Assembly: GCA_031835245.1 (NCBI GenBank)
Contig: JAVKOQ010000045.1
Location: forward strand, 77,001-141,000
DNA: 64,000 bases
Source of the DNA: Balamuthia mandrillaris
Lineage: Eukaryota > Discosea > Longamoebia > Balamuthiidae
Direction: 5' to 3'
Part shown: positions 37,106 through 47,183 of the stretch, in pieces
Layout: every line of letters begins with the position of its first letter
Position numbering within the stretch: position 1 is the stretch's first letter
Program-made: the position numbers and the translations under genes
Notes under the pieces: generated by a model
What the model saw: the letters and a program-made list of their open reading frames with translations, nothing else
Database searches by the model: none
What the model was told of the DNA's origin: nothing

Positions 37106-38272
37106 ACCTTGAGATCCTCTGGACGAAAAGGAGTACCAGTGAACTTAGGAAGAGGAGTATTGATGTTTCGCAAATCTTTGAACAAGGCGCGTACCCACAC
37201 CTCCAATTGGTCCAATGATTCTGCATTGGATACACGTTGGTTCACGACGTGCCAGGAAAGCAAATGAAGACAAACAAAACAACAAAAACCTACCTTGTCC
37301 AATGACAGCAAACCGCATCAGATTTGCGGAGTAGTATTTCTTATGGAAGGCATGCAACTCTTTGACGACGTCAATGCCCTTTTGTTTTGGCCCTTCTTTC
37401 AATGTTTGCAAAGAACCTTTTATATTTACAGTGAGCTAGTTGGTAGAAGAGAAGGAAAAAAGGGGGTAAAGCGCAAAGGACACGAGATATTTTACCTGTG
37501 CCAAAGTACGAGAATGGGTGAACAGGATTGGCGGTGCTTCTAAGTACCATGTCGAGTCTCCATTCGTCATTGAGCAAGTTCTTTTCGTGCTCCGAGTTCA
37601 CAGCGTTCATCTCCCTGTCAGTACTGTTGGGAGAGAGCAACGGTCCCAGGAAGAAAGCGCTGAACCTATCCAAGGCTTCGTGAAGATGGTCTTTGTCTAC
37701 GTTGAAAAAGTAGTTGGTATGCTCGTTGGCTGTGTAAGCATTTGAGCTCCCTCCATGGGAAGCCAAGAAAGCTCCAAAGCTTCATGTTTGAAGAAGAAGA
37801 AGAAGAACAAGAAGAACAAGAAGAACCAGAACAAGAAAAAGAGTGAGACAACAAGAAGAGACAGAGAAGAGAAGCAAAGACAAGAAGAGAACAGCCGGAG
37901 CAGTTACCCATCTTCGTCTGGATACTTTTCGGTGCCAAGAAACAGCATGTGCTCCAAGAAGTGGGCAAGGCCAGGCAGGTCAACCGGGTCGGAGAAGTGA
38001 CCCACGTGGACGTCCATGGCGGCAGCGCTGACCTCCGTTTCTGGGTCGCTGACCAGGATGGCGATCAGGCCGTTCTTCTCCAGTTGGATGATGCGGTAGC
38101 TGCGCTCATCGAGCTCTGATTTGGTGGGCATCACAGGAAAGCTGGCTCGTGTGGCGTTTGCCTCCACCACCAGGGACAACCGCAGCAAACAACAACAGCT
38201 GAAGGCAAGCAAAAACAAGAACGCTGGCCATGATGCCGTCGTTCGTTTGCTGCTACTTCTGTTAGCAACCAT
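33741..38272 (-). CDS. Insulysin-like M16 zinc metallopeptidase with C-terminal membrane anchor
   Basis: About 13 exons run from ATG 38272. A signal peptide (PAFLFLLAFSCCCLLRLSLV) precedes an insulin-degrading-enzyme fold. The inverted zinc motif is in LAHFLEHMLFLGTEKYPDE with the third ligand in AVNSEHEKNL. GSSNAYTANEHTNYFF, HKKYYSANLMRFAVIGQG and LLGYEGAGSPLALLKEKGW follow, and the later domains continue to the typical SVQISGAQ..ITDPHRFRAHQQLYPV. Intron 34256-34315 was confirmed by phase. The last exons then add a non-IDE tail: a hydrophobic helix (VVILLVLMFAGVWI), basic residues (RKRSKLRDRKR) and an acidic end (EGEEEEDEEEELRAH). This predicts a type I membrane ectopeptidase of the secretory path or cell surface, unlike soluble cytosolic IDE. 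The leader before ATG contains nine A. Two introns carry (CT)n in the sense strand (35563-35594, 37069-37101). Confidence 0.85.
37069..37101 (-). repeat. (CT)n microsatellite, sense orientation, in an insulysin-like gene intron
   Basis: A GA run on the + strand lies between the exon ending ..GTPFRPEDLK and the exon beginning LELAIVPVTNMKR. A second intron of the gene (35563-35594) carries an equivalent tract. Confidence 0.8.
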
Positions 38273-38495
38273 TCTTTTTTTTTCTTCTTGGAGGATTTAA
38301 ACAACAACAAAAAAAGGGGGGGAAAGGGAAAGGGTCAAGCTTGGTTTTTTTTTCCTTCCCTCTTCTCTCTTCTCTCTTCTCTCTGCTCTGCTTTTCTTCT
38401 TTCCTTTCACCTTTGTCTTTTTTGCTTTGACGTCTGTTGTGTACATGTTGTGCTGGTGGTGTTCAGAATATTTCGGGACGACATGAAAATTATAA

Positions 38496-38503
38496 TGTCG
38501 ACA
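38496..38503. promoter_or_regulatory. TGTCGACA palindrome upstream of the insulysin-like gene
   Basis: An exact copy of the recurring palindrome lies 224 nt upstream of the peptidase ATG, within the 283-nt spacer 38273-38555 before the stop of the reductase gene. The spacing is similar to that in front of three other genes (209-245 nt). Confidence 0.35.
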
Positions 38504-38555
38504 CGAGACGTTTTTTTTGTTGTGTTTGTTTCCCGCTTTGCTTTTATCATTCTCA

Positions 38556-39722
38556 TCATTGCTCGGCAAGACTCTTCAGAGGAACGCAGGCTCGGTGGTC
38601 TTCCATCATCTTTGCCAACAGCTTGATGCACGCGTAGACGCTGTTCACATGCGGGGTGGCAACACCGGTCAACCGCCCGAGCTCCACCACGCTGCCTATC
38701 ACCGCATCGATCTCTGGCTGCCTGCCAGCCTCCACGTCCTGCAGGGTGGAGGTCTTGTGCTTGCCAACCCTCTCCGCCCCGGCGATCCGCCGCTCCAAGG
38801 GCACTCTCATGCGAGCTCCCAACCGTTGGGCTATGCTCTGGACCTCCTCCATCATCGCCACAGCTAGCTGTCTGGTCAGGGGATACTGACAGAGCTCCTC
38901 CAGGGTGGCGTGGCACAAGGCAGAGACCGGGTTGAAGCAAACACTCCCCCAGAGCTTCAACCACAGCTCAGCCCTAATGTCCTCCAGCACAGGTGCCTTG
39001 AACCCTGCCCTCTCCAAAAGGGAGGACAGGGCGCGGACGCGCTCTGAAGTGGTGCTATGGTCCAGCTCGCCCACTGGGAAGCGGTCCCCCTCCACATGGT
39101 GGATGAGGCCTGGCTGCTCCATCTCTGCTGCCGGATAGACCACACAGCCAATGACTTGTTTGGGGTTGATGGTTTGGGAGATGATGCCCGTGGGATCCAC
39201 TGCACGTATGAAGTAGTCCTGGTTCTTGTACAGGTCGTTGCTGGCGCTTGTTCCTCCTCCCTCTCCTTCTTTTTCTCCTTCTTCTGTCTTTGTAGTTTGC
39301 GGTGAAGAGGGAGGAAGGTTCTGGAAGTACCACCAAGGGATGCCGTTTTGTAGGGTGACAAGGACGCAGTGAGGGTTGCGCTGGAGGAGTTGCTGCAGCT
39401 CCTCCACTATGGGTTCCACCTGGTGAGCCTTCACGCCCAGAAAGATCACGTCGTAGCTTGCGCTTGACCCTGCCTCATCGTCGCCAAGCAAACGGTCGGT
39501 GGCGCGCACGCGGTCGGGCGAGAGGGTGGCCTTCCATTGCTGCTTCTTGTTCGGGCTCTCCAAAAGAAGGCCGCCCTGTTGGCGGATGGCCTCCAGATGG
39601 GCTCCACGAGCCACCAGGGTCACCTCGACGTCATCCAGTTGGGCCAGCTTCACCCCGAGAAGGCCGCCTATCGCTCCAGCTCCCACCACCAAAACTCTTT
39701 TCCTGCTCACCTCCTCCTCCAT
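38556..39722 (-). CDS. 2-dehydropantoate 2-reductase-like (ApbA/PanE family)
   Basis: A single exon of 388 codons. The N-terminus has the Rossmann NADP-binding loop VLVVGAGAIGGLLGVKLA, then VTLVARGAHLEAIRQQG, DVIFLGVKAHQ and VLVTLQNGIPWW. The catalytic Lys is expected in the C-terminal domain around ELWLKLWGSVCFNPVSALC, followed by RLGARMRVPLERRI, KTSTLQDVEAGRQPEIDAV and GVATPHVNSVYACIKLL, all typical of ketopantoate reductases. An insert near residue 150 (Glu/Gly-rich) is lineage-specific. The family reduces 2-dehydropantoate to pantoate for CoA synthesis, but eukaryotic members can act on other keto acids, so substrate is inferred. It lies head to head with an acyl-CoA synthetase gene, 217 nt apart. 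The high GC and lack of introns might suggest transfer, but the flanks are ordinary. Confidence 0.85.
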   Translation of the reverse strand: MEEEVSRKRVLVVGAGAIGGLLGVKLAQLDDVEVTLVARGAHLEAIRQQGGLLLESPNKKQQWKATLSPDRVRATDRLLGDDEAGSSASYDVIFLGVKAHQVEPIVEELQQLLQRNPHCVLVTLQNGIPWWYFQNLPPSSPQTTKTEEGEKEGEGGGTSASNDLYKNQDYFIRAVDPTGIISQTINPKQVIGCVVYPAAEMEQPGLIHHVEGDRFPVGELDHSTTSERVRALSSLLERAGFKAPVLEDIRAELWLKLWGSVCFNPVSALCHATLEELCQYPLTRQLAVAMMEEVQSIAQRLGARMRVPLERRIAGAERVGKHKTSTLQDVEAGRQPEIDAVIGSVVELGRLTGVATPHVNSVYACIKLLAKMMEDHRACVPLKSLAEQ

Positions 39723-39939
39723 TCCTCTCTCTTTTTTGTTGTGCTTGTTTCATCGAGTCTCATCTCCTGGCTCTTATCCTGTCTCCTGTCCACCCACACA
39801 GCACGCGAATAAATTTCGTTGAAAAGAGGGAGCAAAAATGACGTAAATTTCGGTACCGAAGGTTTTGCTTCTCTCATGTCCTCTCTCACGTCCATGAAAC
39901 GGTAAAACAAAAAAATAGTGAGAGAGAGAGCGAAAGAAG
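39723..39939. promoter_or_regulatory. Bidirectional promoter region between reductase-like and acyl-CoA synthetase genes
   Basis: 217 nt separate two divergent start codons. The stretch is AT-richer than the coding flanks and contains CTCTC/GAGAG tracts near both ATGs. I see no TATA box. A shared promoter is inferred from geometry only. Confidence 0.4.
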
Positions 39940-41777
39940 ATGACTTCCTCCCACCAGACGTTGTACGAGTTGCTCAAAAACTCTGCTGACAGAGATCCCT
40001 CTCACACAGCCGTGGTTCACCCTTACCCTCACGTCTCGTGGACCTACGCTGCCCTCCTGAACACCGTCCACGCCTTGGCCAACACCATCTCTCACCACCT
40101 AGGACAATTGGAGAGCGACAAGGCAGTGCACCATGTGGCGCTCGTGGCCCCCAACGGCTTTCCCTGCTTGGCCTCCTTCCTGGCCATCACCTCTGCCAGG
40201 GCTGTGGCCATGCCCTTGAACCCCGCCTTGGCCCTCAACGAGTTCCTCTTCTTCCTGGAGGACGTCTCTGCCTCCGCCCTGATCTTCCTCCAACAGGAAG
40301 ACGGAGAGGAGGAGGACTCACACGCCTCCTGCCGCGCTGCCACGCAGTTGGGCGTTCCCATTTGGAAGCTCTCCCCTTCTTCCATGGAACTTCAGGTCCC
40401 TTCTTCCTCGGCTGCGGAACCTCCAGCCGCTGGGGAGACGTCTCTCTCCCTCCCACCGCAACCGCAGGACCCGGCGATGGTGCTGCACACGAGCGGCACT
40501 ACCGGCAGGCCAAAGGCCGTCCCGTTGACGCACCTCAACCTTTGTACGTCAGCGGCCAACATCGCAGGGACCTACCATTTGGCTCCGCAGGACACCGCTC
40601 TCGTCGTAATGCCGCTTTTCCACGTTCATGGCTTGATAGGTACTTTCGAGAGAAGAAGGAGAGAGGGAGAGGGAGAGGGGGAGAGAGAGGGAGTGAGAGA
40701 GAGAGGGAGAGAGGGAGAGAGACCGAGAGATAGCGTTGTTAGCAACAAAGACTGATGAGCTGACTGATAATGGCATAAACAGGTGTGGCCTTGTCAACGC
40801 TTTCCACGGGAGGAACTCTGGTAATTCCTCCTCGCTTCTCGGCTTCGCAGTTTTGGGAGACCGCTGCCAAGCACCACGTCACTTGGTACAGTGCTGTGCC
40901 GACCATTCATCAGGTCCTGCTTCAATGCGCACAACAAAAACAACAAGAAGGCTCTGAACATCATCTTCGATTCATTCGCTCCTGCAGTAGCTCTCTCGCT
41001 CCTTCCATCCTCAAAAAGTTGGAGCAAACCTTCGAAGCTCCAGTGTTGGAAGCGTATGGCATGACGGAAGCATCCCATCAGATGGCCTCCAATCCTCTTC
41101 CAGAGGAAGGCGAGCATCGAGCAGGCACCGTTGGTAGGCCTACCAGGGGCGTGGAAGTGGCCATTCTGGATGAGGAAGGAAAGGTCCATGGGCCAGATGA
41201 TGCAGGAGTAGTTGGAGAAGTCGTTATTAGAGGCAAGAATGTTACTCTTGGGTATTGCTTCTTCCTTTTACTTATTGCTGTGCATTGTTGTATATTTCAA
41301 TAATTGTCCTCACATCTTTCGTTTCTCAGATATGTCAACAATCCGAGCGCCAACGCAAGCAGCTTCACCAAGGAAGGTTGGTTCCGTACGGGAGATCAAG
41401 GCCTCTTCCAAGAAGGCGGCTACCTACAGCTGACTGGCCGCCTCAAAGAACTCATCAATCGCGGGGGCGAGAAGATCTCTCCCGTCGAACTGGACTCTGT
41501 GCTTCTCTCTCACCCTTCCATCTCCGTTGCGGTCGCTTTCGGCGTTCCCGATCCTAAATATGGCGAGGAGGTCAACGCAGCAGTTGTGCCAAAGAAGAGC
41601 GATGGAGAACAAGAGGAGTTGACGGAGGAGGAGGTCGTTCGACATTGCAAAACTCAGTTGGCGGAGTTCAAGGTGCCGAAACGGGTGTTTGTGGTTGAGT
41701 CGCTTCCTCAATCGGCCACCGGCAAATTGCAACGGAAGGCCATCGCCTCTCATTTCCTCTCTCTCATTCAACACTAA
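39940..41777 (+). CDS. Acyl-CoA synthetase, oxalate-CoA ligase (AAE3/Pcs60)-like
   Basis: Three exons (39940-40639, 40783-41251, 41330-41777) with phase-checked introns encode 538 residues of the ANL superfamily. Motifs in order: AMP-binding P-loop-like LHTSGTTGRPKAVPLTH, VVMPLFHVHGLIG, YSAVPTIHQ, LEAYGMTEASHQM, FTKEGWFRTGDQG, LTGRLKELINRGGEKISP and the C-terminal catalytic Lys in QSATGKLQRKAIA. Length and the TEASHQM context fit peroxisomal or cytosolic oxalyl-CoA synthetases, but other short or medium acids are possible. The enzyme activates a carboxylate with ATP to acyl-AMP, then the CoA thioester. The C-terminus is LIQH, not a clear PTS1. Intron 1 is exceptional in having a purine (GA/GGGAGA) repeat on the sense strand. 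Confidence 0.9.
40650..40730 (+). repeat. (GA)n/(GAGGGA)n purine microsatellite in intron 1 of the acyl-CoA synthetase gene
   Basis: This repeat has GA on the sense strand, opposite to nearly all other intronic repeats in the window, which are pyrimidine in the sense strand. The intron 40640-40782 still has GT..AG ends and splices in frame (LIG|VALS). Confidence 0.8.
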
Positions 41778-41865
41778 TTGCAGATGCCTCACGCTCTGCT
41801 CCTTTCTTCGCTTTTCGCTCTATTCTCTCCGCTTCCTTTCTCGTTCTCTCTCACTGTCCCTGTGC

Positions 41866-41866
41866 T

Positions 41867-41922
<56 letters not shown>

Positions 41923-41925
41923 CTC
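41866..41925 (+). repeat. (CT)n microsatellite in 3' flank of the acyl-CoA synthetase gene
   Basis: Two CT runs, together about 55 nt with one CC interruption, lie about 90 nt after the stop codon and before the convergent DOPA-dioxygenase-like gene's stop at 42021. Confidence 0.85.
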
Positions 41926-42020
41926 AGACATTGAAAAGCAAAAGATAGCGTTACATTCGTTCTCTTTTTCTCCTCATCCCAGAGGGAAAAAACAGCAACT
42001 AGTTTCACTTGGTAGTTCTT

Positions 42021-42266
42021 TTAGTTCTTTCTGAGAGGGAAGGAGTCATCCTGCTGGTGGTTGGGACCCCAGGGGAATGGCGTGTCGTGTCCAAAGGCAG
42101 AGAGGTCGATCTGCCAGGGTTGTCCTCCCCAGAGAGCCCAAGTGGTGTGGTCCTCGATCTCGCAGCCGCTGTTGGGGTGCACCAAAATATCAAACTCTCC
42201 TCTGTTTTGCATCATCCATGTCACCGCTATTTGATTTTATTTTTGTTAAGAAAGTTAGAAGGGTTT

Positions 42267-42305
<39 letters not shown>

Positions 42306-42774
42306 ATACTTCGCTTGAAGTCGGGAGGAAGAACGTAGACAGCCCATTGAGCAACCACGAAAGGACCAGCGGGCTCCATGTCAGGCTATTTTTTGTTGTT
42401 CAACAAGCGTTAGGCTCTCATCGTAGATGAAACAGAAGAGCAGAGAAGAGAACGAAAGGGGGTGGAGAGTGGTTGAGCCGGGTTACCTCAAACATGCAGA
42501 GACGGTCTTGGTGGAAGAGGTTGGTGCAGGCAGGGCCGGGGCGGAAGGCCTCGATGAACTTTTGGCGGAGCTGCAGGGCTCCGGCGGTGTGGTTCTTGTT
42601 GTTCTGCCAGAAGAGGACGTGGATGTGGTAGCTCTGAAAGTCCACGCCCTGGTCGCAGGAGGCATTGTGCGGGGGGAGGTAGTAGGTCGGGTGAGCCTCC
42701 GCCTCGAGGATGACTCCTCCAAAACAGAGGACAAAGGCAGCAATGGTAAGCGCAAAGATGGTGGTGGAAGCCAT
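42021..42774 (-). CDS. DOPA 4,5-dioxygenase-like protein with signal peptide
   Basis: Three phase-checked exons (42774-42487, 42385-42310, 42226-42021) encode 189 residues. The N-terminus MASTTIFALTIAAFVL.. followed by EAEAHP looks like a cleavable signal peptide. The body carries DOPA-dioxygenase family (PF08883-type) motifs: YHIHVLFWQNN, LRQKFIEAF, CMFE, FVVAQWAVYVLPPDF and the diagnostic HPNSGCEIEDHTTWALWGG. Characterised members are ring-cleaving dioxygenases that convert L-DOPA to betalamic-acid or muscaflavin precursors using Fe(II); the substrate here is unknown. Secretion is unusual for the family as I know it. The start is preceded directly by a run of 15 A. Intron 2 contains (CT)n in the sense strand (42269-42304). 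Confidence 0.85.
42269..42304 (-). repeat. (CT)n microsatellite, sense orientation, in intron 2 of the DOPA-dioxygenase-like gene
   Basis: A GA run of about 35 nt on the + strand, immediately downstream (in sense direction) of the GTATGC donor at 42309. Confidence 0.85.
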
Positions 42775-43119
42775 TTTTTTTTTTTTTTTGTGGATGGTCC
42801 GGGTTTGTATAAAACAAAAACAAAAACAAGAAGAGGTTATGTTGAATAAGGTTTTAGATGAACAGAAAGAAAGGACTTTAAAAGCACCTCGTCCCCCAGC
42901 AGTGGAGAGAATGTTCGTCACCCTTCTCGCCCGTTGGGGGCATATATTGTTTGATAACCACCAATCAGAAGGCGTGATCTGCTGGTGACATCAGCTAATC
43001 TCACGAAGAAGCAAAAGAAAAATATTTGGCGCACACACGCCATCCAACGAAGCGCGCCAAGTTTTGCTGTTTATGGTACTGAAGAAAGGAAGGAAGAAAG
43101 AACGTTCGTTTGCTTCTTC

Positions 43120-43218
<99 letters not shown>

Positions 43219-43262
43219 TTTTGCTTGATCGAGAAACACGTGTTTTGTTTTTATTTTATTTT
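42775..43262. other. Spacer with poly(A) leader, E2F-like inverted sites and a TTTC microsatellite
   Basis: The spacer holds the upstream region of the DOPA-dioxygenase-like gene and the 3' flank of the TMEM256-like gene. An inverted pair TTTGGCGC (43025-43032) and GCGCCAAG (43054-43061) resembles E2F/DP sites. No coding sequence is supported; the Glu/Lys or Phe/Leu runs visible in the repeat are microsatellite translations. Confidence 0.4.
43117..43219. repeat. (TTTC)n microsatellite
   Basis: About 25 nearly perfect tandem copies of TTTC (GAAA on the other strand) lie 44 nt past the stop of the TMEM256-like gene. A shorter tract of the same unit occurs at about 290-320. Confidence 0.95.
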
Positions 43263-43707
43263 TTACAATCTTTTTTTGGCTAAAGCGAGCACCAACCAGC
43301 CGGCAATGTAGCAAGAGCCACCCACGGGAGCCAGTTTGATGAAGCGGCGATCCTCGGTGAGTGCTGTGTAGCAAAGCCCTCCCGAGAACATCGTCACACC
43401 TGTTTTTTTAAACAAAAAAAGAGGTAGTGTTCATAAGCGAAGCGGTTGTTTGCTTTTTGGGATGCATGACGGAGGGGTAACCTCCAAGAAACAGGAGCCC
43501 AGCGACGTGAGAGAAAGGAGGCGCAAGGAAAGCACAGGCCACCATGGGCGCAGAGTGGATGAGCTGATATTCCACACCCAACCTCCAGTTTTTGAGCCTT
43601 GACTTGTCGCTCACGTGCTTCACCAAACCGTGGCTGCCGTAGGCACCGGCCGCCACGCCGGACGCGCCCACCAGCCCCCCAAGGACCAACCATGGACTTC
43701 TGCTCAT
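43263..43707 (-). CDS. TMEM256: TMEM256/DUF423 family small membrane protein
   Basis: Two exons (43707-43482, 43399-43263) encode 120 residues, the usual size for the family. Four hydrophobic helices can be seen: WLVLGGLVGASGVAAGAYGSHG (N-terminal Gly-rich helix ending in the family's AYGSHG), APMVACAFLAPP, HVAGLLFLGGVTMFSGGLC and the C-terminal VGGSCYIAGWLVLALA. KLAPVGG before the last helix is also typical. In animals TMEM256 is found in mitochondria and exosomes; bacterial DUF423 proteins are inner-membrane proteins; function is unknown. The gene is divergent from the DNA polymerase lambda-like gene with 322 nt between starts. Confidence 0.88.
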
Positions 43708-44029
43708 CCTCTTTTGTTTTTATTTTTTGTTTTGGTTCTTTCGGACGTGAGAGAAGACGTGAGATATTTGTCCGCAATAATATTGAAGTTCTTTCATCTA
43801 AGGCAAAATACTGTCCGAACATGGGTGGGTCGCGGTGCTCCTCCTGCAAAACTAAAGAGGCCTCTCTTAAAATGGAAGGCGAAATTTCGGATCCTTCCAG
43901 CGTCTACAAAAAATACTACGGGGGGAAAGACTCGGTGGAGGATCAAGCAGGCCGCAAGATTCCACCTTTCTTTGCGCTGCGCCGTGTTCCGGCACTTGCA
44001 TCGCGCACCGCCAAACAGCTCGAGTCGAC
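43708..44029. promoter_or_regulatory. Divergent promoter spacer between TMEM256-like and polymerase genes
   Basis: No supported gene. A plus-strand frame beginning at 43821 (CSSCKTKEASLK..) runs 71 codons but ends at the TGA overlapping the polymerase ATG and has no recognisable motif. AGTCGACA at 44023-44030 overlaps the polymerase ATG and is a one-base variant of the recurring TGTCGACA. Confidence 0.35.
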
Positions 44030-46583
44030 ATGAAACTTTATGACCAGAGGAAAAACCGGATGCGAAAGAGAAGCGGTCAAACTGTCGCCAAAGCGCTTCC
44101 GCAGGGTTTGTTCCAGGACCTCCCGATCCTGTTGGTCCACAAAGGCATTGGCAGAGTCCAGTATGACATCCTTCGCAACCACATCATCGAGAAAGGTTTT
44201 TGTTTTTTTTTTAAAAAAAAAGATATGATGCTCTTCTTGGCTTACTGGATTTTTTTGTTACGTTCAATGTGTGAAGGAGGCCTCTTTTTTTCCGACTGGA
44301 AGGAAGTGGATGAGGGCTGCGCCGACTTGCTTGGTAAACTCGTCGTTATCACCAAACTTGGCAATGCAGAAGAGGCTCTCAACGCGCTTGGTGTTGTTGC
44401 TCCTGTATGTACTTCTCTCTTCGTCTTTTCTCTTTGTTCTTCTCCTCGTCTTTTTTTTTCTCTTTCTTCCTTTTGTTGTCTCTTTCGTCTTTCTTTCATT
44501 GCTGTTCTGTTCTCTCACACTTTTGGTATTTTTTAAAACAAAAAAAAAAGTTGAACGTTCGAATGCAACAGCTGGAATGGTTAACGGAGAGCCTTCGCCG
44601 GGGTCATCGCTTGCCCAGCACCGACTTTAAACTTCCTTCTTCCTCTCCTTTGTTTTCTTCTGCTTTCACCTTCTCTCAACGCCTTTCTGCTGCCAGTCAC
44701 GCTTCATTCACTGCTCCTTCTTGTTCTACCTCCCCACCCTCTTCTTGTTCTTGTTCTTCTTCTTCTTCTTCTTCTTGTTCTTCTTCTTCTTCTTCTTCTT
44801 CTTCTTCTTCTTCTCCTCCTCCTCCTCCTCCTCCTCCTTCGTCATCGTCCCATATTGGAACAAAGAAGAGAAAGAGACAACTTACATTCAACAAGCAGAA
44901 CGACGAAGAAACAGAAACAGCAAGAAAGGCAACTACACAAAGCGAACACACAGCAAGAGATGGCACCGGACAAAGTAACAAGAAAACAGAAAGCAAGCTT
45001 AATGGAGTGCAAGCAATTGAAGAACAGAAGAAGCTACCCAAAAAGAGAATGAAAGCAACCACAAAGGAAGAAGATTTGAAACAGCGAGCATCATCATCCT
45101 TCTTTAAAATACAGAACGATTGGCTCACTTTTTCCGACAGTGATGATGATGATGAATACCAACAAGAAGATAACGGAGAGAAAGAAGGCAAAGAAAACGA
45201 AGAACCGAATTTGCCATCACCATCCTCTTCTTTTTCTTCTTCTAAAGAACGGGTAAACCAGAAGAAGGAAGAAGAGTGGTCTCCTGAATTTTCTGTTCAT
45301 CTGGAATATTCTTCGTTGGATTCTTCTCTCTCTCCTGTTCTATCAGAACAAGAAGATGAGGATAAAGACGCAAACGAAGAACCTGGAGAAGCAGAAGAAG
45401 ACGAAGATGCCGTTCTCCTTTCGAGCAATCCGTTTTTTTTCCAATTGCAACCAAAGTCGTTTTCTTCTCCTTCCGCTTCTTCTTGTTCTTCTTCAGTAGC
45501 TACTGCTTCATCATCTTCTTCTGATCCAGCTTCTCCTCCTTCTTCTACTCCTGCTTCCTCTTCTTCTTCGTTATCACCTTCTGCTGCCGATTACTCTCCT
45601 CCAAGAGAGGTTGTGGAGTTGTTGGACTCTGAGAGCCAGTCATTAACCTTGGATAGCTCTCAATTCTCTTGTTCAGATCAAGACGATAAGGACCCCAAAG
45701 TGTCTCCTGTTATTCCGCGAAAGGTTCATTCTTACTTTCTTGTTGTTTGTTGTTGTTGTTAGTTTTTTAAATGCGATTGCTTTCATTTAAATGAAGAAAT
45801 GGCTTCAATCCCGGAAGAAACATTTCGCCTGCCAAAGCGGTGGTGATCCCTCTTCGCAGCGACCAAACTATAACAAAAATATCACTGTACTATGTCTCTT
45901 ACGTCTTCTTCTTGATCATTTCGAATTTGCTTCATCTGACCTATTCTATTTATGTTTTGTTTTAAAAACAAAGGACGCATTGGAGGTATTACTCAACCAG
46001 AGTACAGCGGAGGGAGACAAATGGAGAACATTTGCATATCGCAAAGCCATCACCGCACTCAAAGCCCATCCAAACCAGATTACAAGCGTCGAACAAGCTA
46101 AACAATTACGCGGCATTGGACCCAAAACTCTCCAAAAGGTGTTCCGTTCCCTCTTCGTCGTTCTATTCATCGTTGCTTTATCTTCACTCTTATTCTCCTT
46201 TCTTCATGTTATCTCTCTGTATCTTCTACGTTTTCTCTTTTCTATTTATTTTCTTCTCACAAAAGTTGATGGAGTTAGATAGGCGAAATATTAGCCACTG
46301 GCCAGTTGAGGAGAGCACAAGTTACAGACGAACGTTCTCAAACATTACTTCTGTTTTCGAAGGTTTGGGGTATGTATATTTTTTGGCAACGGAGTGCGTT
46401 ATTTCCGTTCATTTCGTTGTACTTACTTTTAAAAAGGGGCGGGAGCTGCAACTGCGTCAAAATGGTATGCAAAAGGGTACCGAACATTGTCAGATCTTGC
46501 TGCAAATGCTGACACCTGCTTAAATAAGTTCGTTGAACCATCCTGCACTAGTTTGGTGCTTGTGCCCTTACATGTTTACTTCT

Positions 46584-46614
<31 letters not shown>

Positions 46615-47148
46615 TCTTCAAAAGGCAAACAAGCATTGGGCTGAAGTACTATCATGTACGGACATTCTTTTTTATTTGGTTTGTTGCTCATCCCTGATTC
46701 GTGTCTTTACAACAGGAATTCCAGCAACGCATTCCAAGGAAAGAAGTAAAGGCAATGGAAGCAGTGATCAAGCAAACCTGTAGTTCTATGTCACCTCATC
46801 TCAAGGTTTGTCTTTCAACCTCCATATTTGCTTCAACGAATATCCAAAGCTGCTTTTTTTCTCGTTGTTATTGAATTTTTAACAAATATGCTCGGAATAG
46901 GTGGTAACGTGTGGTTCCTATCGACGTGGAAGAGTAACGTGTTTACTCGCTCTGCTCTGCTCTGCTCTCTGCATCTCTCTCTCTCTCTCTCTCTCTCCTC
47001 TCTTCTGTATTCTCATTAATACGCGCTCGTAAGAATAGGCTGACTGTGGTGATATCGATTGTCTGATCACTGACTCGTCAGGTGGGCTTCTGGACGGAGT
47101 GTTGGAGGCGTTAGTGGCGGAGCTACACCGTATCGGATTCTTAACCGG

Positions 47149-47183
<35 letters not shown>

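Noticed and set aside
38556-39722. Bacterial contamination suspected for the intronless GC-rich reductase
   Set aside because: It is flanked closely by ordinary intron-containing eukaryotic genes, carries low-complexity inserts like its neighbours and has no Shine-Dalgarno or operon context. Horizontal origin remains possible but is not shown.
40735-40746. GTTGTTAGCAAC, an X-box-like sequence
   Set aside because: It lies inside intron 1 of the acyl-CoA synthetase gene, away from any start, and short half-site matches of this kind are expected by chance.
43117-43219. TTTC array considered as CRISPR or centromeric repeat
   Set aside because: A four-base perfect tandem unit without spacers is a simple microsatellite.
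43943-44182. 79-codon minus-strand frame with a plausible start
   Set aside because: It is antisense to the BRCT-coding first exon of the polymerase gene and shows no motif of its own.
45960-46290. Helix-hairpin-helix segment first read as a MUS81-type nuclease
   Set aside because: Downstream exons carry [24 protein letters not shown] and [10 protein letters not shown], which are DNA polymerase family X motifs.
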